A program made the translations under genes and the position numbers. A stretch of 64,000 nt of DNA from Segatella copri (GTDB lineage Bacteria > Bacteroidota > Bacteroidia > Bacteroidales > Bacteroidaceae). The first letter of the stretch is position 1, and every line of letters starts with the position of its first letter. Positions 50,946-60,071 of this stretch are shown here, one piece after another. Under the pieces are notes generated by a model. The model did no database searches and was not told where the DNA came from. It saw only the letters and a list, made by a program, of their open reading frames with translations. The stretch is taken from assembly GCF_026015625.1 (NCBI RefSeq), contig NZ_JAPDVG010000001.1, positions 868,001-932,000 on the forward strand. Direction: 5' to 3'.

Positions 50946-51629
50946 ATGATAAAAGCAGCACTCTTCGATCTGGATGGCGTGGTTTTCGATACAGAATCAC
51001 AGTACTCCATCTTCTGGGGAATGATAGGCAGGGAGTATCATCCGGAAATGCCCGATTTCGAATATCGCATCAAAGGACAGACTCTGGTTCAGATTTACGA
51101 CAAGTATTTCACCGATGAAGCCGTCTTCGCCCACATCGAAGGTTTTACAGGCGCAAAGGAGGAACAGGCTAAGATTACAGCCCGACTGGATGAGTTTGAA
51201 AAGACCATGCAGTATGAATATATTGCAGGGTTCGAAGACTTCATCAGCGACTTGAAGCAGCATGGCGTAAAATGCGCAGTGGTAACGAGCAGCAACATTC
51301 AGAAGATGCTGAATGTTTATGAACGTCACCCGGAATTCAAGGCTTATTTCGACCGCGTGCTGACAAGCGAGGATTTCGCCGAGAGCAAGCCTCATCCAGA
51401 CTGCTATCTGAAAGGTGCAGCCTATTTCGGTGTGGAACCGGAGGACTGTGTAGGACTGGAAGACAGCTTCAACGGACTGAAGGCAGTGAGAGCCTCAGGA
51501 GCCTTTACCCTAGGTCTTGCCACAACGAACAGCAGAGAAGCCATCCAACCGCTATCCGACTATGTGATAGATGATTACAGAGGCTTCGGCTATGCTGATT
51601 TGCAGCGCATCGTGGATGATGCGAAATAG
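50946..51629 (+). CDS. HAD-superfamily phosphatase (beta-phosphoglucomutase-like)
   Basis: 227 residues. Motif I AALFDLDGVVFDTE, motif II VVTSSNIQKML, motif III KPHPDCYLKGA and motif IV GLEDSFNGLKA are all present. Subfamily IA with a helical cap. It removes phosphate from small sugar phosphates or nucleotides; the substrate is unknown. panB follows 36 bases later and may be co-transcribed. Confidence 0.92.
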   Translation: MIKAALFDLDGVVFDTESQYSIFWGMIGREYHPEMPDFEYRIKGQTLVQIYDKYFTDEAVFAHIEGFTGAKEEQAKITARLDEFEKTMQYEYIAGFEDFISDLKQHGVKCAVVTSSNIQKMLNVYERHPEFKAYFDRVLTSEDFAESKPHPDCYLKGAAYFGVEPEDCVGLEDSFNGLKAVRASGAFTLGLATTNSREAIQPLSDYVIDDYRGFGYADLQRIVDDAK

Positions 51630-51665
51630 ATTCAACGCAGAACAATAAATAAATCAAAATAAAAA

Positions 51666-52484
51666 ATGGGATATTTATCTACTGACAAGAAGAAAATTAC
51701 CACCAAGACCTTCGCAGAAATGAAGAAGGCTGGCGAGAAAGTAACCATGCTGACAGCATACGACTTTACAACAGCCGGAATTATAGATGCTGCAGGAATT
51801 GACTCTATATTAATAGGTGATTCGGCCAGCAATGTGATGGCAGGAAATGCAGACACATTGCCGATTACCGTAGACCAGATGATTTATCACGCCCGCAGCG
51901 TGGCACGTGCCTGCCAGCATGCTTTCGTGGTTTGCGACATGCCTTTCGGCAGCTATCAGATCAGCAAGGAAGAGGCGCTGCGCAATGCTTGCCGCATGAT
52001 GAAGGAAACGGGTGTAGACGCTCTGAAACTGGAAGGCGGCGTAGAAATTTGCGACACGGTTAAGGCGCTGGTTAATGCAGGTATTCCTGTTCATGGTCAT
52101 CTCGGACTTACCCCGCAGAGCGTTAATAAGTTTGGCGGTTATGGCATTCGTGCCAAGGAAGAGGCTGAGGCACAGAAACTTATCAGCGACGCCATTGCGC
52201 TGGACGAAGCTGGCTGCTTTGCCATCGTGCTGGAGAAGGTTCCTGCTAAACTTGCTGCAGAAGTGAGCAAGAAGGTGAAGGCTGTAACTATAGGAATAGG
52301 TGCTGGTAACGGCTGCGACGGACAGGTGCTGGTTTATGCTGATGCACTCGGAATGACACAGGGCTTCAAGCCTAAGTTCCTGCGCCACTTTGCTCAGGTA
52401 GGCGAGGAAATGACCAAGGGTGTGAAGGCTTATATTGATGCGGTGAAGACCGTAGATTATCCTAGCGCTGAAGAGAGTTATTAA
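51666..52484 (+). CDS. panB: 3-methyl-2-oxobutanoate hydroxymethyltransferase PanB
   Basis: 272 residues. VTMLTAYDFTTAGIIDAAGI, DSILIGDSASNVMAGNADTL, MPFGSYQISKEEALRNACRM, LKLEGGVEICDTVKALVNAG, PVHGHLGLTPQSVNKFGGYG and IGIGAGNGCDGQVLVYADAL match PanB closely. It makes ketopantoate for pantothenate/CoA synthesis. The N-terminus has a short basic extension as in other Bacteroidetes. Confidence 0.97.
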   Translation: MGYLSTDKKKITTKTFAEMKKAGEKVTMLTAYDFTTAGIIDAAGIDSILIGDSASNVMAGNADTLPITVDQMIYHARSVARACQHAFVVCDMPFGSYQISKEEALRNACRMMKETGVDALKLEGGVEICDTVKALVNAGIPVHGHLGLTPQSVNKFGGYGIRAKEEAEAQKLISDAIALDEAGCFAIVLEKVPAKLAAEVSKKVKAVTIGIGAGNGCDGQVLVYADALGMTQGFKPKFLRHFAQVGEEMTKGVKAYIDAVKTVDYPSAEESY

Positions 52485-52553
52485 CATTAACTCTCTTTTT
52501 AGCGAAGTGTAAGAGAGTATAAATACGATAGATTCATAAAAGAGTTTAGAATA

Positions 52554-53774
52554 ATGGATACACAAAATACACCAGTACATATCAAGCTGTGGCACAAGGA
52601 CTTCTGGCGGTTATGCTTTGCCAACCTCTTGCTGATGTCGAGTGTGTACATGCTCGTTTTTGCCATTCCTTATTTCCTGATTCAGGAGAAGTATCAGATG
52701 TGGCAGATAGGGTGTGTGCTTCTTGCATACGGCTTTGGACTTTTCCTGTTTGGCGGCTTCTGCTCTTATCTGGTGCAGCGCTACCGCAGGAATATGGTCT
52801 GTCAGCTTTCCATTTTAGGTGTGGTTGTTTGCCTTTCGGTTCTTTACTATCTGGATACGTTCTGGAACATCAGGTTTCCTTTTGAGATTCTCCTGGCGGT
52901 CCGTTTCCTGTTGGGAGCATTTCTGGGGCTGGCTCAGATGTCGCTTGCCAGTACGCTGGTTATTGATTCCTGCGAGTCGTTCCAGCGCACCGAGGCTAAT
53001 TATATTACCTCCTGGTTTGCCCGCTTTTCGATAGCCATAGGCCCCTTGGTGGCATATTTTGTTTACAACTATTTCGGCATGGCCTATGTTTTCCCTACGG
53101 CTTCGTTGCTGGCTTTGGGAGCCTTCGTGCTGGTTTCTCGCGCCAAGTTTCCTTTTAAGGCACCTGCAGAAGGAATTAAGGCTTTCAGCCTCGACCGCTT
53201 CTATCTGCCACAGGGAACTCCACTGTTTATCAACATCATCCTGATTACTTTTTCTGCGGGATTATACTTTTCTGTGCCTCATTCTACTGGTAACTTTCTG
53301 ATGATTTTCGGAGGATTGGTCTTGGCGTTTCTGGCAGAAAAGTTTGTCTTTGCTGATGCAGATCTGAAGAGTCAGATAATCGTAGGTCTGATATTGTTGG
53401 CTTCTGCTGAATTGATTTCGTTCGGAAGTCAGGAGTTTGCTGTAGAAATCGTGGTTCCAACCTTGCTGGGTTTCAGCTTGGGAATCATCGGAAGCCGTTT
53501 TCTGCTCTTCTATATCAAACTTGCCAAACATTGCCAGCGCGGCACGAGCGTGAACTCATTCTTCCTGGCTTGGGAGTTGGGATTGAGCTTGGGACTCGGT
53601 CTCGGATTCCTGTTCCATAATCTTCCGGCGAGAGCGCATTTTGACGTAGATCATCCTGTATATAATATGATTGAATCAGGGATGTTGCACTATGCGCTTC
53701 TTTTTACAATCGTATCGTTGCTGGTGTACAATTTCTTGGTTCATCCTTGGTACATGAAGCATAAAAACAGATAA
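52554..53774 (+). CDS. Major facilitator superfamily transporter
   Basis: 406 residues with about twelve membrane helices. Helix 1 is LCFANLLLMSSVYMLVFAIP, with basic loops YLVQRYRRNMVCQL after the second helix in the A-motif position. Full length; the C-terminal tail HPWYMKHKNR is basic. The substrate cannot be inferred. It begins 69 bases after panB and ends before a strong terminator. Confidence 0.9.
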   Translation: MDTQNTPVHIKLWHKDFWRLCFANLLLMSSVYMLVFAIPYFLIQEKYQMWQIGCVLLAYGFGLFLFGGFCSYLVQRYRRNMVCQLSILGVVVCLSVLYYLDTFWNIRFPFEILLAVRFLLGAFLGLAQMSLASTLVIDSCESFQRTEANYITSWFARFSIAIGPLVAYFVYNYFGMAYVFPTASLLALGAFVLVSRAKFPFKAPAEGIKAFSLDRFYLPQGTPLFINIILITFSAGLYFSVPHSTGNFLMIFGGLVLAFLAEKFVFADADLKSQIIVGLILLASAELISFGSQEFAVEIVVPTLLGFSLGIIGSRFLLFYIKLAKHCQRGTSVNSFFLAWELGLSLGLGLGFLFHNLPARAHFDVDHPVYNMIESGMLHYALLFTIVSLLVYNFLVHPWYMKHKNR

Positions 53775-53793
53775 AATATTTGAAATCTCGTTT

Positions 53794-53844
53794 GTTTCAT
53801 AAAAGCTATTCTTTAAAAGAACCTAAAAATAGCTTTTATGAAAC
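53794..53844. terminator. Rho-independent terminator
   Basis: GTTTCATAAAAGCTATT (53794-53810) and AATAGCTTTTATGAAAC (53828-53844) form a perfect 17-bp stem, followed by ATTTTT. Confidence 0.9.
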
Positions 53845-53895
53845 ATTTTTAATATTATTTAGATAGGTTTTTTCGCTTTTGTGGCTTAATTTGAG

Positions 53896-53903
53896 TACTT
53901 TTG
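53896..53903 (+). promoter_or_regulatory. -7 box of the moxR/bat operon promoter
   Basis: TACTTTTG in GAGTACTTTTGCG, 60 bases before the moxR start and just after the terminator of the MFS gene. Confidence 0.6.
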
Positions 53904-53962
53904 CGTTTAGTTTTGGAAATATATTGTTTGAATTAAGAAATTAAACGTAAAAATATAGAATT

Positions 53963-54958
53963 ATGGCAGAAGCTATTGATATCCGCGAATTGAATATCCG
54001 GATAGAACAACAAAGTCAGTTTGTTACCAATCTGGTAATGGGCATGAATAAGGTAATCGTAGGTCAGAAACACCTCGTAGATTGCCTTCTTATCGGTCTT
54101 CTCTCTGATGGTCATATCCTGCTTGAGGGTGTACCTGGACTGGCGAAGACACTTGCAATCAAGACATTGTCACAGCTTATCAGCTCCGACTATAGCCGCA
54201 TTCAGTTTACTCCTGATCTGTTGCCTGCCGATGTGGTGGGTACTCAGATTTATTCACAGAAAGATGAGGCTTTCCATGTAAAGCGCGGTCCTGTCTTCGC
54301 CAATTTCGTTTTGGCAGATGAGATTAACCGTGCCCCAGCCAAGGTGCAGAGTGCGCTGCTCGAAGCCATGCAGGAACATCAGGTTACCATTGGCGATGAA
54401 ACCTTCAAACTGCCTAGTCCGTTCCTGGTAATGGCTACACAGAACCCTATCGAGCAGGAAGGAACCTATCAGTTGCCTGAAGCACAGGTAGACCGTTTCC
54501 TGCTGAAGGTAATCATCGATTATCCTACACTGGAAGAGGAGAAACTCATCATCCGCGAGAATATTCAGGGCGGACTTCCTGAGGTTACACCTGTAACATC
54601 TGCCGAGGAGATTCTGAAGGCCCGCAAGATTGTAAACGAGGTTTATCTCGATGAGAAGATTGAGCAGTATATTGCCGATATCGTCTTTGCTTCACGTTAT
54701 CCTGAGCGCTACGGACTGGGAGAGCTGAAAGATATGATTACCTTCGGCGGCAGTCCTCGTGCCAGCATCTCTCTTGCCAAGGCAGCCAGAGCCTATGCGT
54801 TTATCAAGCATCGCGGCTATGTGATTCCTGAGGATGTGAGAGCTGTAGCCCATGACGTAATGCGCCATCGTATCGGCCTTTCTTACGAGGCTGAGGCAAG
54901 CAATGTGACAAGCGAGGAAATCGTAAGCCGCATCATTAATAAGGTGGAAGTGCCTTGA
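53963..54958 (+). CDS. MoxR-family AAA+ ATPase
   Basis: 331 residues. Walker A LLEGVPGLAKT (about 46-56), Walker B VLADEINRAP, sensor MATQNPIEQEGTYQLPEAQV and the C-terminal lid with ITFGGSPRASISLAKAARAY. MoxR ATPases act as chaperones for VWA-domain proteins; here DUF58, BatA and BatB follow. First gene of the Bat (Bacteroides aerotolerance) operon. Confidence 0.95.
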   Translation: MAEAIDIRELNIRIEQQSQFVTNLVMGMNKVIVGQKHLVDCLLIGLLSDGHILLEGVPGLAKTLAIKTLSQLISSDYSRIQFTPDLLPADVVGTQIYSQKDEAFHVKRGPVFANFVLADEINRAPAKVQSALLEAMQEHQVTIGDETFKLPSPFLVMATQNPIEQEGTYQLPEAQVDRFLLKVIIDYPTLEEEKLIIRENIQGGLPEVTPVTSAEEILKARKIVNEVYLDEKIEQYIADIVFASRYPERYGLGELKDMITFGGSPRASISLAKAARAYAFIKHRGYVIPEDVRAVAHDVMRHRIGLSYEAEASNVTSEEIVSRIINKVEVP

Positions 54959-54960
54959 TC

Positions 54961-55020
54961 GTTAACAGTTTATAGTTAACAGTTTATAGTTAACAGTTGA
55001 TAGTTTATAGTTAATAGTTT
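54961..55020 (+). repeat. AGTTNAN heptamer array between moxR and the DUF58 gene
   Basis: AGTTAAC and AGTTTAT units alternate, eight heptamers in a row, filling the gap and ending 6 bases before the TTG start of the next gene. Confidence 0.9.
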
Positions 55021-55026
55021 AGGATT

Positions 55027-55896
55027 TTGGATACACAAGATATCTTAAAAAAGGTTCGGAAGATAGAAATCAAGACTCGCGGACTGAGTCAGAACATCTT
55101 CGCAGGTCAGTATCATTCTGCCTTCAAGGGTAGGGGAATGGCCTTTGCCGAGGTGCGCGAATATCAGTATGGCGATGATGTGAGAGACATCGACTGGAAC
55201 GTGACCGCCCGCTTTCATAAGCCTTACGTCAAGGTGTTTGAAGAGGAAAGGGAACTGACGGTGATGCTGCTCGTAGACGTCAGCGGGTCGCTCGATTTCG
55301 GTACGATGAAGCAGATGAAGCGCGATCTGGCTACTGAGATTGCTGCCACACTCGCCTTCAGTGCCATCCAGAACAATGACAAGATAGGTGTCATCTTCTT
55401 CTCTGATCGTATAGAGAAGTACATTCCGCCTAAGAAAGGAAGAAAGCATATTCTCTATATCATCAGAGAAATGCTCAACTTCCAGCCGCAAAGCCAGCGT
55501 ACCGACATCGGTTGCGCCCTGGAATATTTCACCCGCGTGATGAAACGCCACTGCACAGCTTTCGTAATCAGCGACTTCTACGATCATAAGGATTTCCAGC
55601 ATCAGCTGCAGATTGCCAACCAGAAGCATGATGTAGTAGCTATCCAGGTTTACGACCCGCGTGCCAAAGTGCTGCCTGACGTAGGACTGCTCAAGGTGAT
55701 GGATGCAGAAACCGGACATGAAATGTATATTGATACAAGTTCGAAGAAACTGCGAATGGCCCATACACAGCAATGGCTGATGCAGCAGGAAAATCTGAAA
55801 ACCGACTTTGCCAAAAGCAAGGTCGACTGGACTTCGATTGCCACCAACGAGGACTTCTCTAAGGCGCTCCTGATGCTTTTCAAGCAGAGGGGCTGA
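55027..55896 (+). CDS. DUF58 / VWA-like protein of the Bat operon
   Basis: 289 residues from TTG 55027; no ATG is available before the conserved start MDTQDILKKVRKIEIKTRGL. DUF58 motif GRGMAFAEVREYQYGDDVRD-IDWN and the VWA metal site VDVSGSLDFG are present, with FVISDFYDHKDF near 180. Usually paired with MoxR. The non-ATG start directly after the heptamer array suggests weak or coupled initiation. Confidence 0.93.
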   Translation: MDTQDILKKVRKIEIKTRGLSQNIFAGQYHSAFKGRGMAFAEVREYQYGDDVRDIDWNVTARFHKPYVKVFEEERELTVMLLVDVSGSLDFGTMKQMKRDLATEIAATLAFSAIQNNDKIGVIFFSDRIEKYIPPKKGRKHILYIIREMLNFQPQSQRTDIGCALEYFTRVMKRHCTAFVISDFYDHKDFQHQLQIANQKHDVVAIQVYDPRAKVLPDVGLLKVMDAETGHEMYIDTSSKKLRMAHTQQWLMQQENLKTDFAKSKVDWTSIATNEDFSKALLMLFKQRG

Positions 55897-55924
55897 TAAA
55901 CCGAAAGCTCAAAGTAAAGAAACT

Positions 55925-57001
55925 ATGTTTAAAGTAAAGAATATCATATTGTCGCTCGCTCTCCTGGGGTGCTCAGGCTTAGCTCAAGCCCAGCAGGTAG
56001 AGCAACGCATCGACTCGCTGCAGATACTGATAGGACAGCAGACTGTGCTGCATCTGAAGGCTTCGGTAAAGCAGGGCGATAAGGTGGAACTGCCATCTTT
56101 CAAGCCGCAGCAGCAAATTACGCCGGGAGTGGAAGTGGTAGAGCAGAGTAAAGGCGACACTTCGCACATAGGCGACGACCGCATGGTGGTGAGCCGCGAC
56201 TATACGCTGACATCGTTTGATGAAAAGGTGTATGCGATTCCTGCGCTCAATGTGAAGGTAAACGGCAAGAACTGTCATGGCAACCAGCTTGCGCTGAAGG
56301 TGCTCACCGTGCCCGTAGATACGGTTCATCCCAACCAGTTCTATCCGCCTAAGGATGTTCAGGATAATCCTTTCTCCTGGAGCGAATGGAGCGCGCAGTT
56401 CTGGTTGAGCCTATTGCTGTTAATTCTCTGTGGCTTATGGCTTTATCTGCGCAACAGACTGAAGAACAATAAGCCGATTATCACCCATATCCGCATTGTA
56501 AAACGTGTTCCGGCTCATGAAAAGGCGCTGAATCAAATCAACGTCATCAAGCAGCAGCACGTTGAGAATCAGGAAACACAGAAGGCTTACTACACCCAGC
56601 TTACCAATACGCTGAGAGAATATATCGTGAGCCGTTTCGGATTCAATGCGATGGAAATGACCAGTATGGAAATCATCGAACGTTTGCGCGAAGCAGGTGA
56701 CCAGAAGATGATTGATGAACTGAAGGAACTCTTCCAGACTGCCGATCTCGTGAAGTTTGCCAAATATGAAACCCTGGTGAATGAGAACGACGCAAACCTG
56801 GTGAATGCCATCAACTTCATCGACCAGACCAAAACAGATGAGAAACCTACTGAAGAAAAGGTGGTTCCACAACTGACCAATGAAGAGCAGAAGACGCAAT
56901 CTCAGCGCCGCCTCATCAAGTCGCTCCTTTGGATAGGAGCCATCGTAGGTTTGGCTCTGTTGGGTTACATCATTTATCAGTCAGCCATGCTGCTGATGTA
57001 A
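55925..57001 (+). CDS. Bat operon membrane protein (DUF4381-like)
   Basis: 358 residues. Signal peptide MFKVKNIILSLALLGCSGLA(QAQ), a periplasmic beta domain resembling BatD N-terminal repeats (about 24-150), a membrane helix (about 158-176), a helical cytoplasmic part with YYTQLTNTLREYIVSRFGF, and a last membrane helix (about 336-354). Its place between DUF58 and batA is typical of Bacteroidales bat operons. It probably sits in the Bat complex in the inner membrane. Confidence 0.82.
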   Translation: MFKVKNIILSLALLGCSGLAQAQQVEQRIDSLQILIGQQTVLHLKASVKQGDKVELPSFKPQQQITPGVEVVEQSKGDTSHIGDDRMVVSRDYTLTSFDEKVYAIPALNVKVNGKNCHGNQLALKVLTVPVDTVHPNQFYPPKDVQDNPFSWSEWSAQFWLSLLLLILCGLWLYLRNRLKNNKPIITHIRIVKRVPAHEKALNQINVIKQQHVENQETQKAYYTQLTNTLREYIVSRFGFNAMEMTSMEIIERLREAGDQKMIDELKELFQTADLVKFAKYETLVNENDANLVNAINFIDQTKTDEKPTEEKVVPQLTNEEQKTQSQRRLIKSLLWIGAIVGLALLGYIIYQSAMLLM

Positions 57002-57087
57002 AGCAGGGTGTTCTTATGAAACGTTTCGCTGGGCAAAGCGGTTTATTCCGAAACTCTTTGCCTGGCTATAAATAGAAAAATATAGAA

Positions 57088-58086
57088 ATGGAATTTGCAA
57101 GTAAAGGCTATTTTCTGTTGCTCCTGTTGCTGATACCTTATATATTATGGTATTTCCTCTACAGGAAGAAGAATGCGCCAACCATGCGCATGAGCGACAC
57201 GAAAAAGTATCAATATGCTCCGAAGAGCCTGCGTGTGCGTCTCATCCATCTGCCAATGGTGCTGAGATGCATCTGTTTCGTGCTCATCGTCTGTGCGATG
57301 GCTCGTCCGCAGACGCATACAGCTTGGGACAACAAGACGGTAGAAGGCATTGACATTATGTTGGCAATGGACGTTTCCACCTCTATGCTTGCCGAAGATT
57401 TGAGACCGAACCGAATGGAAGCGGCTAAGGATGTGGCAACAGAATTCATCTCGGGAAGACCGAACGACAACATCGGTCTGACTATCTTTGCAGGTGAAGC
57501 CTTCACCCAGTGTCCGATGACAACCGATCATGCCAGTCTGTTGCGCCTCTTGCAGGCAACCCGTACGGATATTGCCGCCCGGGGACTGATTGACGATGGT
57601 ACTGCAGTGGGAATGGGACTCGCCAATGCCGTGAGCCGCCTGAAGGATTCTAAGTCAAAATCGAAGGTTGTGATTCTTCTTACCGACGGCAGTAACAACA
57701 TGGGCGAAATCTCGCCAATGACCGCAGCCGAGATTGCCAAAAGCTACGGAATCCGCGTTTACACCATCGGTGTAGGAACCAACAAGGTGGCTCCTTATCC
57801 AATGCCTGTGGCAGGAGGAGTACAGTACGTCAACATTCCGGTAGAGATAGATACGAAGACGCTGAGCGACATTGCGCAGACAACCGATGGTAATTTCTAT
57901 CGCGCTACGAATAATAATGAGCTGAAGAAGATTTACAGAGACATTGATAAACTGGAGAAAACCAAGTTTAATGTCAAGCACTTTGCTAAGCGCTATGAAG
58001 CTTATCAGCCATTCGCCCTGGCAGCTCTCCTGGTATTGCTGGTAGAAATCCTGCTCCGCATCACCTGGTTCAGAAGAATTCCGTAA
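57088..58086 (+). CDS. batA: BatA, VWA-domain inner membrane protein
   Basis: 332 residues. Two N-terminal membrane helices, a VWA domain with MIDAS LAMDVSTSMLAEDL (about 91-104) and VVILLTDGSNNMGEISP, and a C-terminal helix (ALAALLVLLVEILLRI). BatA acts with BatB and MoxR in the Bat system linked to aerotolerance and envelope function in Bacteroides and relatives. Confidence 0.93.
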   Translation: MEFASKGYFLLLLLLIPYILWYFLYRKKNAPTMRMSDTKKYQYAPKSLRVRLIHLPMVLRCICFVLIVCAMARPQTHTAWDNKTVEGIDIMLAMDVSTSMLAEDLRPNRMEAAKDVATEFISGRPNDNIGLTIFAGEAFTQCPMTTDHASLLRLLQATRTDIAARGLIDDGTAVGMGLANAVSRLKDSKSKSKVVILLTDGSNNMGEISPMTAAEIAKSYGIRVYTIGVGTNKVAPYPMPVAGGVQYVNIPVEIDTKTLSDIAQTTDGNFYRATNNNELKKIYRDIDKLEKTKFNVKHFAKRYEAYQPFALAALLVLLVEILLRITWFRRIP

Positions 58087-58107
58087 TCCGGATACTGAGC
58101 CATTACT

Positions 58108-58206
58108 GATTATCGGAGATATTCCGCTATCCTTCGGAGATATTCTGCTATCTTTCGGAGATATTTTACCAGTTATCGGAGATATTTTACTGATTATCGG
58201 ATAATC
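58108..58206 (+). repeat. Tandem repeats between batA and batB
   Basis: Four to five degenerate units of 19-23 bp sharing TCGGAGATATT, for example TTATCGGAGATATTTTACTG, ending in ATTATCGGATAATCG. This is a different repeat family from the heptamer arrays. Confidence 0.85.
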
Positions 58207-58233
58207 GAATAGAAGATATAATTAGAATAGAAA

Positions 58234-59271
58234 ATGTTAAGATTTGAAGATCCTATATTTCTCTGGCTGTTGTGGATTATACCAGTACTGATTCTGATCA
58301 GACTGATAGGATGGAGAAGAAGAAAGGCTAAACTGAAGAAGCTCGGCGATCCGGAACTTCTGAAACAGCTCATGCCCAACATCTCCAAATATCGCCCTAC
58401 AGTTAAGTTTGTGCTGATGCTCGCAGCCTTGGCGCTTCTCATCGTGATGGTAGCTCGCCCGCAGATGGGCAGCAAGATTTCTCACGATAAGCGACATGGT
58501 ATTGAAACCATCATCTGCCTCGATATTTCAAATTCCATGCTCTGTCAGGACGTGGTTCCATCCCGTTTGGACAAGAGTAAGATGCTTATCGAAAATCTGG
58601 TCGACAACTTTAACAACGACAAAATCGGACTCATCGTCTTTGCAGGCGATGCTTTCGTGCAGTTGCCAATCACCACCGATTATGTTTCGGCAAAAATGTT
58701 TCTCCAGAACATAACCCCTGGTCTTATCCAGACCCAGGGAACCAATATCGGAGCAGCCATCGATTTGGCTTCCAAGAGTTTCACCCAGCAGGAGAATGTA
58801 GGCAGAGCCATCATCGTAATTACTGATGGCGAAAACCATGAGCCTGGCGCACAGGAGGCTGCAGCTGCTGCCAACAAGAAAGGAATCAATGTCTTTATCC
58901 TGGGCATAGGTAACACCAAGGGAGCGCCAATCCCTATGGGCGACGGCTCTTATCTGAAGGACAATGCGGGCAACACCGTAATGACCGCTCTGAATGAGCA
59001 GATGTGCAAGGAGCTTGCCCAGGCAGGCAAGGGTCAGTACATTCATGTAGATAATACCAGCGATGCGGAAAGAGCATTGAATGATGATATTGCCAAATTG
59101 CAGAAAGGCGATGTAACGAGTGTGGTTTACAGCGCTTATGATGAACAGTTCCAGGCTGTAGGTATTCTTGTCATCCTGTTGCTTATCATCGAAATCTGTC
59201 TGCTGGAGGTAAAGAATCCTCTGCTCAGAAACATCAAGTTTTTTAAGAAAGACATCAAGAAGCCTTTCTGA
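58234..59271 (+). CDS. batB: BatB, VWA-domain inner membrane protein
   Basis: 345 residues. N-terminal helices (DPIFLWLLWIIPVLILIRLI and VLMLAALALLIVMVARPQMG), MIDAS CLDISNSMLCQDVV, VIITDGENHEPGAQEAA and a C-terminal helix. Paralogue and likely partner of BatA. Well conserved spacing in the operon; batC follows 30 bases later. Confidence 0.93.
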   Translation: MLRFEDPIFLWLLWIIPVLILIRLIGWRRRKAKLKKLGDPELLKQLMPNISKYRPTVKFVLMLAALALLIVMVARPQMGSKISHDKRHGIETIICLDISNSMLCQDVVPSRLDKSKMLIENLVDNFNNDKIGLIVFAGDAFVQLPITTDYVSAKMFLQNITPGLIQTQGTNIGAAIDLASKSFTQQENVGRAIIVITDGENHEPGAQEAAAAANKKGINVFILGIGNTKGAPIPMGDGSYLKDNAGNTVMTALNEQMCKELAQAGKGQYIHVDNTSDAERALNDDIAKLQKGDVTSVVYSAYDEQFQAVGILVILLLIIEICLLEVKNPLLRNIKFFKKDIKKPF

Positions 59272-59301
59272 TAAACGTTTATACATTATTATATAATAAG
59301 A

Positions 59302-60033
59302 ATGAGATATTTAAGATATATATTGGTTTTTGCCCTGATGGTGCTGGGCTTGGCGAAGGTGGGAGCGCAGAACGACCGCAACTTCATCCGCCAGGGAAAC
59401 CGCGCCTATCATAAACAGAAGTGGGCTGCAGCCGAAACGCAATATCGCAAGGCTATCTCCAAGAACCAGAAGAATGCGCAGGCTGTCTATAATCTGGGTT
59501 GCGCCCTGATGATGCAGCAGAAGGATTCGATGGCAATGATACAGTTTGAGAATGCTTCGAAACTGGAAACGAACAAGATGCGACGCGCCAGAAGTTACCA
59601 CAACATGGGTGTGGTCATGCAGCAGCATCAGCAATATGCGCAGGCCATAGGATGTTATGAGAACGCCCTGCGCTGCAATCCGCAGGACAATGCAACCCGA
59701 TATAATCTTGCCCTCTGCAAGAAACTGCTTAAAAACCAGAAGCAGAACAAGCAGAACGATAAGAATAAGAACAATAAGAATAAAAACAAGAACAAAGACA
59801 AGCAGAATAAGGATCAGAACAAAGATCAGAATAAAGACAAGAACAAGAACGACAAAAATAAGAACAACCAGAATAAGAACAATCAGCAGAATCAGAACAA
59901 TCAGGACAAGATGAGCAAAGATAATGCTGAACAACTCTTGAACGCTGCCATCCAGCAGGAGAAGGATACGAAGCGCAAGATGCAGAAAGCGATGAGCCAG
60001 CCTCGCCGCAAGCAATATGAGAAAAACTGGTAA
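59302..60033 (+). CDS. batC: BatC, TPR protein with Lys/Asn-rich tail
   Basis: 243 residues. Signal peptide (VFALMVLGLAKVGAQ), TPR repeats (about 30-135: AAETQYRKAISKNQKNAQAV, AIGCYENALRCNPQDN), then a run of about 65 residues made almost only of Lys, Asn, Asp and Gln (140-205) and a basic end. The low-complexity part is coded by AAG/AAC/AAT repeats and may vary in length. The minus-strand frame over it is a Leu/Ile-rich shadow. Confidence 0.9.
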   Translation: MRYLRYILVFALMVLGLAKVGAQNDRNFIRQGNRAYHKQKWAAAETQYRKAISKNQKNAQAVYNLGCALMMQQKDSMAMIQFENASKLETNKMRRARSYHNMGVVMQQHQQYAQAIGCYENALRCNPQDNATRYNLALCKKLLKNQKQNKQNDKNKNNKNKNKNKDKQNKDQNKDQNKDKNKNDKNKNNQNKNNQQNQNNQDKMSKDNAEQLLNAAIQQEKDTKRKMQKAMSQPRRKQYEKNW

Positions 60034-60071
60034 AAAGTAAAATAATACAACGAGCATAATAGATTTAGAAC

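Noticed and set aside
59311..60057. Leu/Ile/Val-rich minus-strand frame opposite batC
   Set aside because: It is the reverse of the Lys/Asn repeat region, which turns AAG/AAC runs into Leu/Val codons; not a real membrane protein.
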